This document shows positions 10,372 through 25,300 of a stretch of 64,000 nucleotides of DNA, in pieces. The number at the start of each line of letters is the position of its first letter. The first letter of the stretch is position 1. The notes under the pieces are model-generated. The model had not been told where the DNA came from. It made no database searches and saw only the letters and a list, made by a program, of their open reading frames with translations. The position numbers and the translations under genes are program-made. Origin of the DNA: Diospyros lotus (taxonomy: Eukaryota; Streptophyta; Magnoliopsida; Ericales; Ebenaceae); NCBI RefSeq assembly GCF_014633365.1, contig NC_068339.1, positions 13,911,925 through 13,975,924 on the forward strand. Reading direction: 5' to 3'.

Positions 10372-13300
10372 TCAATGTAATAGGTTTGCTAAAATATCAG
10401 GGTTCAGATGATTCTGAAGAGATGAAACCTGACCTACTTGTTTGGCGACACCTCCCATCATTCGATCCATGTACAGCACGTAAAGCCCGTTCCTATTTTC
10501 CAAGAGTTCTAATGCTTTCCTTGCATGAAGAATCGATGCTACCCAGTCTTCAAATAGCCCTGCGGATTCACCATCAGAAGTCATTTTTCTAGCCATTTGC
10601 ATATATACCAGGAACTCCAGGCTCTTTCCCTTCTAGAATATTAAGAACACTTCTCTTGTTAAGCCTCTTGGAGTTATGATCATCAGCTACGATGAATAAG
10701 AATTACGCAAGTTCAAGAAAGGAAAATCTTAGAAGGTTGGTACGATCATGTGTGTGCTTACTCATGTCGAAATCTTGACTGCTTGACCAGGTGAGTAAGT
10801 GGTCCGATACCAGAAATTCAATAAGCTGGATCCTGTCATCCACATTAACAAATGTGATGAAGCTATCCTCAAATCATCAATTTTAGAAACATTTGCACGT
10901 ATATATGTGTGTGTATGCATATACCCTATGATTTCTTATTTGATTTCAAATTGAAATGTGGAGTATGGCATCTAATAGAACTTTATTAAAGTCTGATACA
11001 AGAACCACGAGCTTGATCCGTTGTTAATTAGAAGGATTTGCAAAAGACTGATGTCAATAGGAACAATAATCAGCCTATAGTTAAGTTCCATGGCTACTAG
11101 AAAGAGGCAAACCACATTATAGGCATCATATAAGGTTGAAATAGAATATGGAGATGTAGAGCATTAAAGATGAATAGAAATGTTAGACACAGTTTAACCT
11201 GCAACAATGGGAACATTTATTGCGTGAACAATGGAGCAAGTATATTCAGAGAGATATGAAGAGAATATATAGAAAAGGGAATTCAAAGTGCCTCAAAAGG
11301 AATTGATACTAATAATCTGAAAGACACCAAGTGCATCACATGATGGCAATATGATAATGCTTAGTTTGTGATTAGTAAACATAACCGTTTGGTGCCAGAG
11401 AAGTTCATTAATGCTATTTTTGGATGGGTACAGAGGAGAAGAGATAGGATGGGAAGGGAGAATATTTTCCTTATTTTGACAAGAGTTTTATAATGGAAGG
11501 GGGAAGTAACATAATATCTTTTTGTCTTTTTTTTATACTCTTATTTTACTTACACCCCAATTTATAAATATATTATTATTTTTATTATCTTACTCTTATT
11601 TTTCGCTAGTTTATTTATTTTGAAAGTAAATGGATATAATTGTAATTTTATTTTCTTCTTTTATCGTTATGTCCCTTCCATGTTGGAAGTGAGTGTGTGT
11701 GTGTGTAGTTTTTATTTTTATTTTTATCTTTCTTTCTTGCTTGGTCCCCAAGGTGTTCTAGATTTCCTTAGCCCCCAAGGTCTTCTAGATATACTTGGCC
11801 CCCAAGTTCTTCTAGATTGGCTTGGTCTCCAAGTTTCCTTCATTGCTAAGTTTATGGGGTGCCTTTATATATTGGTTGTGTTGGCTTATTTTTGTGGGTG
11901 TGAAGTTTTCCATTCCTTTATAAGTTTTCATGGTTTTCACTCCTCTCAAGTTTTGCCTCCCATCTTGAGTTTTCTTCACTGAGAGCAAGCCTGTCTTGAG
12001 TTCTGCTAGCTCCGATTGTTCGTGGCTGCCATTCACTGGATAGGTCGTTTTATCCTGCTAAGATAGTCGCCGTAGTCTGTTTGCTGCTGGTGTAGGGCGC
12101 TAATTGTCTTCAGGACAACGCAAAGCGCGACTCAACCTACTTCTATTCCTGCCTCTTCCATGTTCCAGAAGTTTTGTTCATGTTTCCTTGCCATTCTAGC
12201 TGCAAGCGTTGCTATTCAACCGTCTTCTCCACTTTGTTGTTTTGGTCTGGTAACATTTGTTCCTTTGTTGTTGCTGGTTATAAGCTTTTGTTGTTATTAA
12301 TATCAACTGTTATAATAGTGGTCAAGTGTTGTAGTTTATGTTTCTTGTACCGTAGTGGGCTAGAACTGTTTTCTTATATCAAGAAAGTTATTTCTGTATA
12401 ACGTACGCATCTATATTCTCTGTATCCCTAACATTCCATTCTCCATCTAAACAAAATAAAGTTATATTACACTCATTTACATTTTATTCTTCCCAAACAA
12501 TAAAATAATAACGAACTTTACATTATTTCCTTTACCCTTCATGTTCCATCATGTATCTTTTGGTTCTTTACCCACACTCTCTCCCAAATATAAGCTAAAA
12601 ATCTAAATCATACCTAAGTCTCTTGCAAGCCTTCACATAGAGAGATAGAAAGAGACCTTGCATGTGGAAATATTATGATAGGCCCTCACCTAAAAGTGTT
12701 ATTATCAAGTAAAATAACAAGATCTCCTTAATAGATTATTAATGTGGGATTAGATTGTGACACTTCTCCTTTTAGACCCTAGCATCTTTGTTACTCCATA
12801 AATCTCATCTCACCACAATTCTAACCCATGTTAAGTTCCAAATGATTTCTCTGTTAGTGATGTATACCCTAATGCTAGATTTTGATGACATCTAATATGT
12901 AGTAGGCATACATGTATTATATTCTTACAATTAATAAAATGATCATTTCTTCATTCATTGCTCTCCAAATGTGTATGAATGAGTCCCTAGATTTCCTGAT
13001 GGTCCTATTCTTAAGTTGTTAAAAATATGTGACAAGAATCTATAACACATGATTTCTTAAAGATATTCCTAGTCCTTAGATTTATGAGATGGCGACTATG
13101 ATGAATTGATTATGGACTAGCACATGGGCTACTATATTTGATTAGTATGAGATATTAATGATAAATGTAGAAAAAAGGAGAAAGAGAAGCGTTATTCCCC
13201 TATGATTTTATTAATATGAGCAAAAATATTTATACAAGAGATACCCTAAGAATTCTCTTAGATTACATCATTATTATCTAGATTTCCTTATATCTAGAAC

Positions 13301-16300
13301 TAGATTACAACACTATTTAAACTTACAACAAAGAGATAAAACAAAAAGATAAAATAAAAGATAAAACAGATAAATAAAACACTAAACTCTAATTATCTAA
13401 TTATCTCCAAGTCTTCTTGTCTTGAAAGACTCTTTGGCTTAAAAGACTTCTTTATTCTTCAACACTCACCCTCAAACTGGTGAATGAATATCTACCATTC
13501 TAACTTGCTTACTAGCTCCTCAAGGCGCTTAATGGGCAATCCTTTAGTAAGGATGTCTGCCACCTGTTGATTAGATGAAACATAGGAGATGTGTAGCAAT
13601 CCAGATTCCAATTTTTCTTTAATAAAATGCTTGTCATTTTCAATGTGCTTAGTTCAGTCATGTTGTACCGGGTTATGGGCAATATTTATTGCTAATTGGT
13701 TATCATATAATAACTCAATGGGGTGTTGTATTTGAATCTTCAAGTCTTCAAGAATTATCTTTAGCCACAAAAGTTCACACACACCAAGGGCCATAGCCCT
13801 GAATTCAGCCTCAACAGTTGATCTTGCTACCACCCCTTGTTTTTTACTCCTCCAAGACACCAAATTACCCCTTAAGAACACACAATATCTAGTTGTGGAC
13901 CCTCTATCCACTAGAGAGCCTCCATAATCTGTATCTGTGCAACCTTGAACCTTTAAATTAGCTCCTGGTGCAAACAATATACCTTTTCCTGGGTTAGCCT
14001 TTAGATAATGAAGAATTCTTCTTACTGCTTGCATGTGTTCCTCATTGGGGCTAGGCATTAATTGACTTACTAGGCTGACTCCAAATGCTATGTCTAGCCT
14101 AGTATGTGAGAGGTATATCAACTTACCCACCAATCTTTGGAACTGCCCTTTATCTATTACTTCTCCAGATTGATTTTCCAACAACTTGATGTTTGGATCT
14201 ACTCGAATCTGTGCTCCTTTTCCTCCTAGCAGATCGGTCTCAGCCAATAAGTCAAGTGTATACTTACGCTGAGATAGTAATATCCCTGTTTTGGAGTAGG
14301 CTACCTCAATCCCTAAGAAGTATTTTAGTCTTCCAAGGTCCTTAATTTCGAATTCCTTAGCAAGCTTTTGTTTTAAGCTTTTTTGTTCAACTTCATCATT
14401 ACCTGTCACAACAATATCATCAACATAAACCAATAAAGCAGTTACCTTATTTCCTGTATGTTTGATGAAGAGAGTGTGGTCCCCTCGGCTTTGATGGTAC
14501 CCCATAGTATTCATTGCTGTAGAAAATTGCCCAAACCAGACTCATGGGGACTGTTTGAGTCCATATAATGCCTTCTTCAACCTGCACACCTTTCCTGCTT
14601 TGTTCTGTGAAAAACTTGGAGGTAATTCCATGAACACTTCTTCCTTTAAATCCCTATGTAAAAATGAATTTTTAACATCTAATTGTTGCAACTTCCACCC
14701 TAATTAGCTACTAATGATATGAGTACTCGAATAGTTGTCATCTTGGCTACTAGGGTAAAGGTCTCAAGGTAATCAATCCCATAGGATTGAGTGTAGCATT
14801 TGGCAACTAACCTTGCCTTGTATCTTTTAAAGGTACCATCAGCTTTATACTTTAGATTGAAGATTCACCTGCAACCCACAGGTCTAACTCCATTGGGTTG
14901 AGACACTAATTCCCACGTTTGGTTCTTGTGCAAAGCCCTCATCTCTTCTAACATGGCTTCCTTTCAATTTGGATCCTTTAGTGCCTCATCCACTGATTTT
15001 GGAATAACAATAGAACTAGGGATGTTAAGAAGCTTTTGTGGGTAGGAGAAAAACAATGATAGGATAGGAAATTGGCTAAGGGATGTTTAGTGCAATTTCT
15101 GACTCCTTTTCGAATTGCAATTGGAAGCTCCAAATCAATAAATTCTAGTTCTGGTTGGTTTGTATTTGTTTCTCTAGGTATGTGTTCTTCCATGCTCGAA
15201 TCAGGGGCTGCAATTGGTGCGGGTTGTGGACCATCACTAGGTTATCTTCTCTTGTACACATAGGGGAATCCTTTGTACCTGTTAGAAGAATACAATTGCT
15301 GGTTTGCTGGTTCAAGCTCTGTTGAATGAAGAGAAGAGGCTGTTGATGGAGTGAACTGAGGAGAGGAAGGTTGGGATGGCTTTGAGAGTTGATGGACAAC
15401 ATCAATAGTTGTTTCTGGAAAGGAGAATAGGCTATCCAGATTGGTTTCAGATTGATTATCCTCCCCCTTAGGTTGAGAGTCAAAGAAGGGTTGAGACTCA
15501 ATAAAGGTTACATCTTTAGAAACATAGATTTTTCGTGAAAAAGGATTGCAACACTTATAGCTCTTTTGGGTTGGAGAATATCCAATGAACAAGCCCGGAC
15601 CTATAGCCAAATTCAAGAGCCCATTGTCTCAGGACCCATGATTTTTCCAATTTAAGGGGGCCCATAAATTTGAAAAGAAATTTACTATTTTGCCCCTGTG
15701 TCAAAATGACAACTTTGCCCCCATATAAATCTCCCCCCCTCCCAAAAAAAAAATCTGTTGAACGCAAAAACTCTCTGGCAAACTCTCTCTCCTTCTTTCT
15801 TTCACTCTCTCAAGAAGAACAACTCTTTAAATCATTGATTTTTTGAAATCCAGCCATCTGATCTTAGATCCAACCGTATTTTTATAGTGAAAGTGGCCTC
15901 GATCTACAAGAGGGTATGTCTTTTTGTTTTATCAACAATTATTTTCAATATAGATGCATGATATATACATATATGCACACGGTTTGGGCTAGGCCGAAAG
16001 TTTAATCTTAGATCTATAAAGATTCGACCATTGGACCTTGTTGGTTTTTTGGTATGTTGGTCGATGGGGATAAGGGTGTTAGGTGGTTGCCTCTGATCGT
16101 TGGAAACCACCGGCCATGGTGGGATCTGCCAATGAGATCTATTTTTTGTGCTATTTATATTTTTGTTATTTTTTATAGAATATATATATTCTGTAAATAT
16201 ATATATATATATATGTTAATGGTGATCACGAGTGGTTGCTTCAATTATTTCAAGATATAATCACTTGTTTAATCTTCTAACTAAGGTGATACATCAGTTC

Positions 16301-19300
16301 ATTGATTCGTTTTTGGGTGGCAGAATCTGTTTGTAAATGTAATTTTTTTAAGTTTATATATTCCTAGATGTTAATGTTTTCTGTGTGCCTTAGGTATACA
16401 AGTTTTGTGATATAGAATTTGATTTTATAGTTTGAAATCAAGACCCAACAAACATATTTAATTGGGTTTAATTATTTCTATTTTATTTGATAATTTAAAT
16501 TTATAAACTCAATTATGATTAACTAGAATCTTAGTGAATTAGAAGCTCTGGTAATGGGTTATGGGTAACTAGCTAGGATTTTATGCATTTATTGATTTGT
16601 GAATTTTTATTGATTTGTTGGATTATAATTTAAAAATTAAGTTTAATGTTATTATTGCTTAAGCGAGTTGTGTATTGTTATAATAATTGTTTTTTTCCTT
16701 TTGTTAGGCTTAAGCAATAATCACAAATCATGTATTCTAAACATATGTCTGGAGCTCAAAAAAGAAAAAGGAAACAAAGGGAAGAATCATTAGTTCAATG
16801 TCAAGCCGATGATATGTTTAAATACTTTAATAGCAGCAAAATAACAAAGAGGACAAAAATAGTTAAAAACTTGAATGAAACATTGGTGGAAGAACAAGAA
16901 ACTTGGAATGACAATGTTAATGAACAATGTGAAAAGGTTGATGAATTTAATGAAGACAAAGACGATCACGTTAATATCAATGAATTGAACAATGAAGAAG
17001 AAAAAGAAAATGTTGATGTGAATCAATTGAATGAGGAAGAAGAAGAAAATGTTCAACATGAAGATTTGTTGATTAATTTTTATGATCCAGGGTGTTGGGA
17101 TAAAATTGATCAAAATATGAGGGATTTTTTAATAGAGAGAGATCCAAAAAGAGTTGATCGAGTATTGTTTCCTAAAGATAGTATTGGCAGACATTTTGAA
17201 TTATCACAATATAAATGAGTATTGCCTAATGGAGAAACAAAAGATAGGAGATGGCTAGTATATTCAGTTCATTTGGACAGGATTTTTTGCTTTTGCTATA
17301 AGTTATTCAAGAGTCAAAAAACAATAAGTAAAATTGGTCAGTTGGGAAATGAAGGATACAAAGATCAGCATAAGAGGAGTTGGAGTCTTAAAAGTCATGA
17401 AGCAAGTAAGGAGCATATAGATTGCATGACTAGTTGGATCGAATTAGAAACAAAACTGCAAAAAAATAAAACAATTGATCAAAGTGTGCAAACTGAAATC
17501 AATAAAGAAAGAGAACATTGGAGACATGTGTTGAAGAGGATAATAGCTGTTGTGCAAAGATTGGCAAAAAATAACTTGGCATTTCGAGGAGATTGTGAGA
17601 AGCTTTATGTGGAAAACAATGGTCTCTTTTTGCAAATAATTGAAATGATTGCTGAATTTGATCTGATTATGAAAGAGCACATTCGACGTATTCAAGCACA
17701 TGAGACTCATTATACATATCTGGGCCCTAAAATTCAGAATGAATTGATACAAATGTTGGCAAATGAGGTGAAAAGTTCAATTGTTAGAAAAGTTAAACAA
17801 GCAAAATATTTTTCGATCATATTAGATTGTACTCCAGATGCCAGTCATAGGAGCAAATGTCTCTTGTAATACGATGTGTGGATGATTCGGCAAACTCTAC
17901 AATGGTAGAAGAATATTGGATAGAATTTTTGAAAGTTAATGATACATCAGGGCTTGGACTTTTTACTGAGTTTAAAAACATGTTGACCAATCTTGAGCTT
18001 GATATTGACAATATAAGAGGCCAGGGATATGACAACGGATCTAATATGAAAGGGAAGCATAAAGGTGTACAGATAAGACTACTTGAAATAAATTCGAGGG
18101 CTTTCTATACTCCATGTGGTTGTCATAGTCTTAATTTGACATTATGTGATATGGCAAATTGTTGTCCTAAAGCTATGAGTGATACAACACATCTATACAT
18201 TGTTTTCTTTTTCTACCAAGCGGTGGAAAATTTTTAAAGATCATGTAAAAGGTCTTACACTTAAGCCATTGTCACAAACACATTGGGAAAGTCATGTTGA
18301 AAGTGTTAGGCCTATAAAAGAGCAAACTATACAAATAAGAGATTTTTTATTTGACTTGGCAGATACTAGTGAAGATCCTAAAACAAGGAGTGAAGCTGAG
18401 TCCTTAGCAACATATGAACTTCAAAATTTTGAGTTCTTGCTTGGTATGGTAATTTGGTACAAGTTGTTGCATGCCATTAACACTACAAATAAATTTCTTC
18501 AAGCTGAAAATATGGATATTGATGTTGCAATCAATCTTTTAGAAGGATTTCTTTGTTTCTTGATGATTATAGAGAATTTGGATTTGATAAGGCTATGGTT
18601 GAAGCAAAACAAATGGCAAATAAAATAGGAGTTGAAGTTGTATTTCGAGAAAAACGCATGATTCGAAGAAAGAAACAATTTGATGAAGATGGAAGTGATG
18701 AGGTAACACAATCAGCAGAAGATTCTTTTAGAGTAAATTATTTTCTCTTCATAATTGATCAGGCTCGTTCTTCACTTCAAACTAGATTTGAACAATTTAA
18801 AAAATATGAGGAAACATTTGGATTTTTATTTAATTTGGAGAGTTTGAAGTATGCTGATGATGATACTTTGTTAGGGTCTTATAAGAATCTTGAAAAATCC
18901 TTGACGCATAATGGTCATTCCGATATTGATGGAGATGATTTGTTTTTAGAGTTGTCAGTCTTGAAATACTCTTTACCTACAGAAACAAAAAAAGCAATTG
19001 ATGTGGTAAATTATTTGAACAAAATGGATGAGTGTTTCTCAAATGCTTGTGTTGCTTACAAAATTTTGCTGACTATACCTGTTATAGTTGCATCTACAGA
19101 AAGAAGTTTTTCCAAATTGAAGTTGATCAAGACTTATCTCCACTCAACTATGTCACAAGACAGATTGAATGGATTGGCTATGTTGTCTATTGAGAAAAAA
19201 ATGCTTGAACAACTTGATTATGTAAATTTGATTGATATTTTTGCCTTCAAAACTGCAAGGAGAGTAGTTTTTAGTTGATCAGTTATAAAATTTTTAATTT

Positions 19301-22300
19301 TATTTTGATATGGTATGAATATTTTTTTTATATTTTATTATGAAAAATAAAATTTGAATGTACACTATGATTTGGGGGCCCATTTTTTATATTTCAACTC
19401 AAGGCCCCGAAATCTCAGGTACGACACTGCCAATGAACACACACCTTTTTACTCTACGGTCTAGTTTGTCCCGATGAATCTTAAGTATGTGAACAAAGCA
19501 TACACATCCAAAAACTTTGAGAGGCAAAGGAGAATGCAACTTTAGGTCCAGGTAAAAATCGGTTAGACATTGGAATGGACTTAGATTATTAAGAACCTTG
19601 GATGGGATCCCATTAATTACATAAGTGGCTATCAAAATAGCCTCCCTCCATAGATATTTAGGAACATTGTGATAATGAAGAAGGGCTCAAGTGACATTAA
19701 GGAGATGTCTCATCTTCCTTTTAGCCACTCTATTTTGTTGTGGAGTGTCTATGCATGAAGATTCATGGACTATCCCCGCATTTTGGGAAAAAAAAATGAT
19801 GTAAGTGAGCATTGAAATAATCATTTGCATTATCTGTCCTAATTTTTTTAATTGGAGTTCCAAATTGAGTGTGGATCATTTTGCAAAAATAGGGCAGAAC
19901 AGTCCCAATGTTAGCCTTATCTTTTAAAAGAAAAATCCAACACATTCGGGTGCAATCATCTATAAAAGAAACAAACCACTTTGCCCCTAAATAGTTTGGT
20001 ATTTTTGAAAGACCCCAAACATCTGAATGAATTAAAGAAAATCTATGATGAAAGTTTATTGCTAATGGGATAAGAAGATCTATGATGTTTTGCCATAACA
20101 CACACATCACATTGAAAGTTGCTAGAATCAAGAGTTTTAAATAAAGTAGGGAACATTCCCTTCAATAGACTAAAAGGAGGATGACCAAGACAGAGATGGT
20201 GAAACCAAATTGTAGCTCGATCAGATGCTGAATTTTGGGTTGAGTAGGCTACCTGCAGGTTGTCTTCTTTAGGCAAAGAACTCCTCCCTTGTAGGATGTA
20301 CAACCCATGTTTGTCTTTAGCCACACTAATCGTACTCCCCATGTTCATGGCCTGAAATTTACACCCATATGGAGAGAAAACAACATTGCAATTGAGATCT
20401 TTTGTGAGTTGTTTTATGGAGATAAGGCTTAGGGTTAAATCTAGTACATAGAGTACCTGATTTATTGATAAATATGGGCCAAAACTCACTTTGCCTTTTC
20501 CTTTAATGGGAATGGAGGTCCCATTGGCAACAATGATTCATTTGGTTGTTTCAAAAGGCTCATAGGACATGGAAATTGGGTGTCATAGGTCAGTAGCTCC
20601 TGAATCCAAGATCCATATGTTATTCCTATCAGTATTGAAGATCAAAAAAGGAGTAAAATACACTTGTTTACCTTGTTGTGCAATAGAGCAGGATACACCT
20701 CCATCAATCTTGGATGGTCTTTAGGAACTCTTTCAAGCTGTTTATCTCCTATTTATTGAGCTGGTTGGGATCTGCTCCAGAACTGGCTATTTCTTCCTTT
20801 TATGATTCTTTCTCTTGCTCCTTGGTTGAAAGATAACTTAGTGGATATTTTTGTGGATTACCTTGATTTCTCATATTCTAAAGCCCACCAATTCGACTAA
20901 GAACCGCCTCTTTCCCATGTAACTTGAAGCATGTCTCTCTGGTGTGCCAGGGCTTGTTGCAGTAAGTGCACCACTGTCCTTCACATCCGGAAGCCTTGGT
21001 TCGGGCTGCTGGTGGTTTTCATGTTTTTCCTCCTACTCCTTCCTTAGTATTGGACAGAAGTGCTGACTGTTCCATGTTAGATCCACTAAGCATAGCACCT
21101 CTCCTATTTTCTTCACTCCTCACAATAGCAAATACCTCATTTAAATTAGAAAGATTATCTTTACCAAGAACTTGTATACGAACCTGATCAAACTCGGGAT
21201 TTAGGCCTACTAGGAACTCCACTATCCGGTCTCTTTCAAGGATTCAGTAGTGTCTTCTTTGCATACCATCTTAATAGCTTGATATTGGTTAAGCTCTAAT
21301 CATAGGCCTCTCATCAAATTGTAATACTTGATGACAGACAATTGGCCTTGTTTTGCAACATTAATCTTTGTTTTAACATCAAAGATCACTGAGGCATCTT
21401 TGACCTTCGAGTAAGTTTGTTGAATAGTCTCCTAAATCTCTCGAGCAATGCCGAGAAACATAAAGTTCTGGCTGATTTCAGGTTGCATCGCACTCCACAA
21501 CCATGACATGATGTGTGAATCTTCAACATCCCAAGCGTTAAAGTTGGGATCTTCTTCTGCTAGGGAATTGTCGGTGAGATGACTACCTTTCCCTCGTCCT
21601 TTGAGTAGAGTCTTGATCAATTGAGACCATTGAAGGAAATTTCGACCATCCAATCGATAGGACTAATGAACTGTTGGTAAGTCACCAGGAAAGAAGGACT
21701 GATCCACTGAAATTCCTTCCCCAATGGTGATGGTTGGAGTGGAAGAGCGTCTGTCCGCGGTTTCTGACATGGCTGCCAAGGAGAAGCAACACAAAGGAGG
21801 CTACAGGGGTTTGGCAGTAACAGGAACAAGGAAGAACAGATGTGGCGGAAGAGAACCTTGTGCAATGAAGGCACCAGGGATGGGCTAAACAGATGTCAGA
21901 AGTGTAATATGGAGCAGCTGGAGGTGAAAGGGTGTTGGACGTCGCCGGTGCGTGAGGGCTCCGTTAACGGCGAGTCTCCAATGGTCAGCCGATCTGATGA
22001 CGACGAACCTGATGGTAGTGGCAGTGCAGGTAGACAGTGGCTGAACAGTGGTGTTTTGAGACTTGGACAGAAGCGATGATGAGAAGAAAAAAAAAAAAGG
22101 TTTTTAGGGTTCTTCTCATTGGTGCAATGAAGGCACTCGAACAAAGCAATGAAGGCCCTAGGGTTTACTGTATCATCCTATTAACGAGGCTCTGATACCA
22201 TGTAGGAAAAAGGAGAAAGGGAAGCGGTATTACCGTATGATTTATTGATTTGAGCAAAAATATTTATACAAGAGATACTTCTCCTAAGAATTCTCCTAGA

Positions 22301-25300
22301 TTACATCCCTATTATCTAGATTTCCTTATATCTAGAACTAGATTACAACACTATTTAAACTTACAACAAAGAGATAAAACAAAAAGATAAAACAGATAAA
22401 TAAAACACTAAACAAATAAAACACTAAACTCTAATTATCTCCAAGTCTTCTTGTCTTGAAAGACTTCTTTATTCTTCAACAATAAATGAAGGTGAGTTAC
22501 ATGCCATACTGTATGAGATGCAACTAGTAGACATGTGGGTGAATGTTAGTTGAACATCTACTAAATGTGATGCTTGCAATAAATCACATGGCTGAGAAGA
22601 TTAATGATCTATTACTGGTTTTTGATTGTATCTGATCCTCAGACCAGAGGTGACATACTTATCTTATGCATTGGTATTGGAGATTTGTCGTTGAGCGAAA
22701 TCATCCAGTGTGAGAGATGAGAATGCTCTATGTGTGGTCTCTGTGCAGTGGTGTATGAAGGCATATGCTCACCAATGAGATCCATTGATCTTTGGCAATA
22801 GGGGTGAACATCTTATGCGGTCGCAGTTGGTTGTGGTTGGAAAACCCCTGGCTAAGGTGTGCATGATCGAAAAGAATTTCTGATGTTGGAAGGAGTTTCG
22901 ATGTGAGAAGAAGTTTTGATGTGTCATCTCAACCACACTATACTGTATCTTAGTATAGTTATCGAGTCTTGTGAGTTTAATTAGTCCATAGCTCTCACTC
23001 GATTGGGATGTTAGTTAGTGGAAGGATTATAGTGCATGATAATCGAGAGCCCTAATAGGTTCATTGAAATATTGACTTTATTGCCATTAAGATCATTCTG
23101 ATATTATGCTAAAGGTCACTCAGGACCTTTCAGGGTGCTGTGACGAAATGTAGAGTTTCTCATAGTAGACCGAAATGTTCGGTCAACGCAAAAACAGTGT
23201 TCTAAAAATCAGCCTAGGCGGCCATTGTGAATTTGGCCTAGTTGACCCCCCTAGGTGCCTACCCAATTAATCAGTCAGCGACGGAGGCTAAGCGCCGCTT
23301 GGGACGCCTAATTTTTTGCTTATCTCTCAGTCGTCTCCCCCTTTCTCTAGCCTAAGGCTGCTACTTCCTGAAAGCTGCCGGTACCTCATCGCTGCCTCCA
23401 GCTTCTTCGTGACCTCCTCATTGCCTTTATGCCATCGCCATCGTCAAGCTCCATCCTTGCGGACTCAAGTTCCATTTCCGCTATTTTTTCTCCACCCTAG
23501 CCATCTCAGTTTATATATATATAAGTTTCTGTATAAACAATATATTAATAAATCTATTTATATATTTATCTGTTTATATATATAAATATATATATAAGTT
23601 TTATTTGTCTTTTTAACTTTAATTTATTTGAAAATAACATGAAATTATATTAAAAACTTAAAAAAAAAAACAACAGTCCGCCTAGGCATCCTAGGCACTA
23701 GGCCCTAGTTTGGCGCCCGCCTAGCGCGTTTTAAAACACTTCGCAAAAAAGTTTGGCGTGTCCTGATTGCTACATAGTAGTGAACCTAGAAAGTCATACA
23801 CATACTAGGTAATGCATTGGATTAGTGATTCCTTGTTGTGTGTTCTCAATCATCATTAAAAGTTAATGATGATGATGATGATGGATGTGTTGTTAAGAAT
23901 TAACTAATGGATCAACAATCTGTTGAGAGTTAATAGAGGGAGACCGTTAATAATTAACGGGGACCTTGGTTCCATTAAGAGTTAGTGGAAGAGTCATTAA
24001 GACTTAATGGTGGGCTTGAATGCAATTTGGTAAAAATTTGAGAGAAGAACACAAAACGGTCGACAATTCTTGGATCGGTTGACACTTTTGGAATTGTCGA
24101 CACTTCGTCTTGAACAGTCAACAATTTCGTTCAATGAGATTAGATCTTTTCTTTTGTTGTTTCAGTCAGTAGAGCATTAATGCTCTATTGAGGCTATGAT
24201 TGCATCTTGGAGACACAAATCTGAAAAGAGGGAGAGGGAAGAAATTAAAAAAAGAAGAAAAGAAGAAAAAAGGGAAGAGAAGCAACGTATGAGATACACC
24301 ACTCCACTCTCCCATCTCCTTCGTCCATTTCATTGAGAAAAAAAAAAAGCATAGGCAAGCTCATCCACTGTTCATCTTCTTTTTCATTTGCTTGATTGCT
24401 TTCCTCTCTCTTGCTCCATGTGTTCTGTTTGTCCAAAGGTCGTGAAACGATCAAGTCATCCGAGGAGAACCTAGGTCAAGTTGGAGTCACCTTCATTCTC
24501 GCTTGTCTAACACATGGGTGAGACGAAGGGTTCTGGAGTAGCCTAAGTGTGGACTAACTTGGTCCCCTATATTTGTGAGGGTGGCTTGGTCATCCAAAGA
24601 GGCAAGTACCAGAGTAGATCGGCTTGGCGAAGCTATTCGTGACCGAAGGAATTCGGGCCCAGGTGCATCATGGAAGTAACTGACAGCAACATCTCTACGG
24701 AATGAGGTAAAAGTTACTTTGGTATTTCATTTTGATGCGTGTGTATTTGCATATGGTTGTCTATGCCTAGTCTTGCAAAGGTTATTTAGTATCCTTTCCA
24801 CTACGTGTGTGTTTTTGAAAAAGTTTTGAAAACCTTAGTGTCTCCCTTGCTTGATACACTAAGCGTTGGTACATTCCTTTCACTCTCTTCGTCTATGCCC
24901 ACATGATAGTTATCTTCTGTCAGCTCTAATGGCATTGGAACACTATGGATCTTTACCTAGAAGTCCTAGCTAACATTAACTTTTGAACTCTTAAAACCAT
25001 GTAATATGCCTAAAACTTTCATATAGGCTGCAATCTAGTATTGTGTTGCGAAAGGGAATAAGCACCAGCATGCTAGATGCAAGCTAATACTAAGCCCAAT
25101 CATCTTCTCGATGAGAAAAATGTTCACTTTACAACAAATATAGGAAACTAACAAATTAACATCTAACATGCATGCTACAAGAAGGATAACAAATGGGTGT
25201 ATGGCAACCAACCTGATAAGTTACGAATAAGAATAAAGTGATGCATCTTGAACAGTATAAAGTTGAAGTACAATGCTCACAGTATGTATATGCTGTCGTG

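Larger units (their letters stand above)
13654..21770 (-). pseudogene. Copia Gag-Pol polyprotein, broken and split by a hAT insertion
   Basis: Minus-strand blocks follow the Copia order. Gag is at about 21770-21000 ([14 protein letters not shown]). A zinc knuckle [14 protein letters not shown] lies near 20925-20965. The protease motif WILDSGAT is near 20600. Gag-pre-integrase ([15 protein letters not shown]) is at about 20195-20150, and the integrase core ([18 protein letters not shown]) at about 20035-19920. The hAT element breaks the frame after VKRCVFIG and the frame resumes with [10 protein letters not shown] at about 15575. Reverse transcriptase shows [12 protein letters not shown] near 14430, and RNase H ends with [20 protein letters not shown] at 13654. 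Several stops and frameshifts rule out a working protein. Confidence 0.88.
13166..22481 (-). mobile_element. Decayed Copia retrotransposon interrupted by a hAT element
   Basis: The LTRs are 22201-22481 (5', minus strand) and 13166-13464 (3'), with canonical TG...CA ends. The exact 5-bp target duplication ATAAA is at 13161-13165 and 22482-22486. The primer site, read on the minus strand as TGGTATCAGAGCC, abuts the 5' LTR at 22188-22200. A purine-rich tract precedes the 3' LTR. Without the hAT insertion at 15590-19429 the element is about 5.5 kb, normal for Copia. The LTRs differ by several indels and the coding region has many stops, so the insertion is old. It lies in the same orientation as the host gene's intron 7. 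Confidence 0.92.
10833..25280 (-). other. Intron 7 of the MPS1/PRD2 homologue, 14.4 kb
   Basis: The intron runs from the donor CT|GTGAGC after exon 7 to the acceptor GATGACAG before exon 8. It holds a 9.3-kb Copia element with a nested hAT element, a hAT-type MITE and a 27-bp minisatellite. These are annotated separately. The stretches 11834-13160, 22487-23186 and 23750-25280 contain no gene that I can support. They include a short ATG microsatellite near 23864-23884. Confidence 0.8.

Noticed and set aside
10386..10592. Plus-strand open frame of 68 codons
   Set aside because: It is the shadow of the last MPS1/PRD2 exon on the minus strand.
12850..25000. Possibility that 12857-13165 plus 22482-24930 is one long LTR split by the Copia
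   Set aside because: A TG-like start is visible but I found no matching end or target duplication, so it is only noted as intron sequence.
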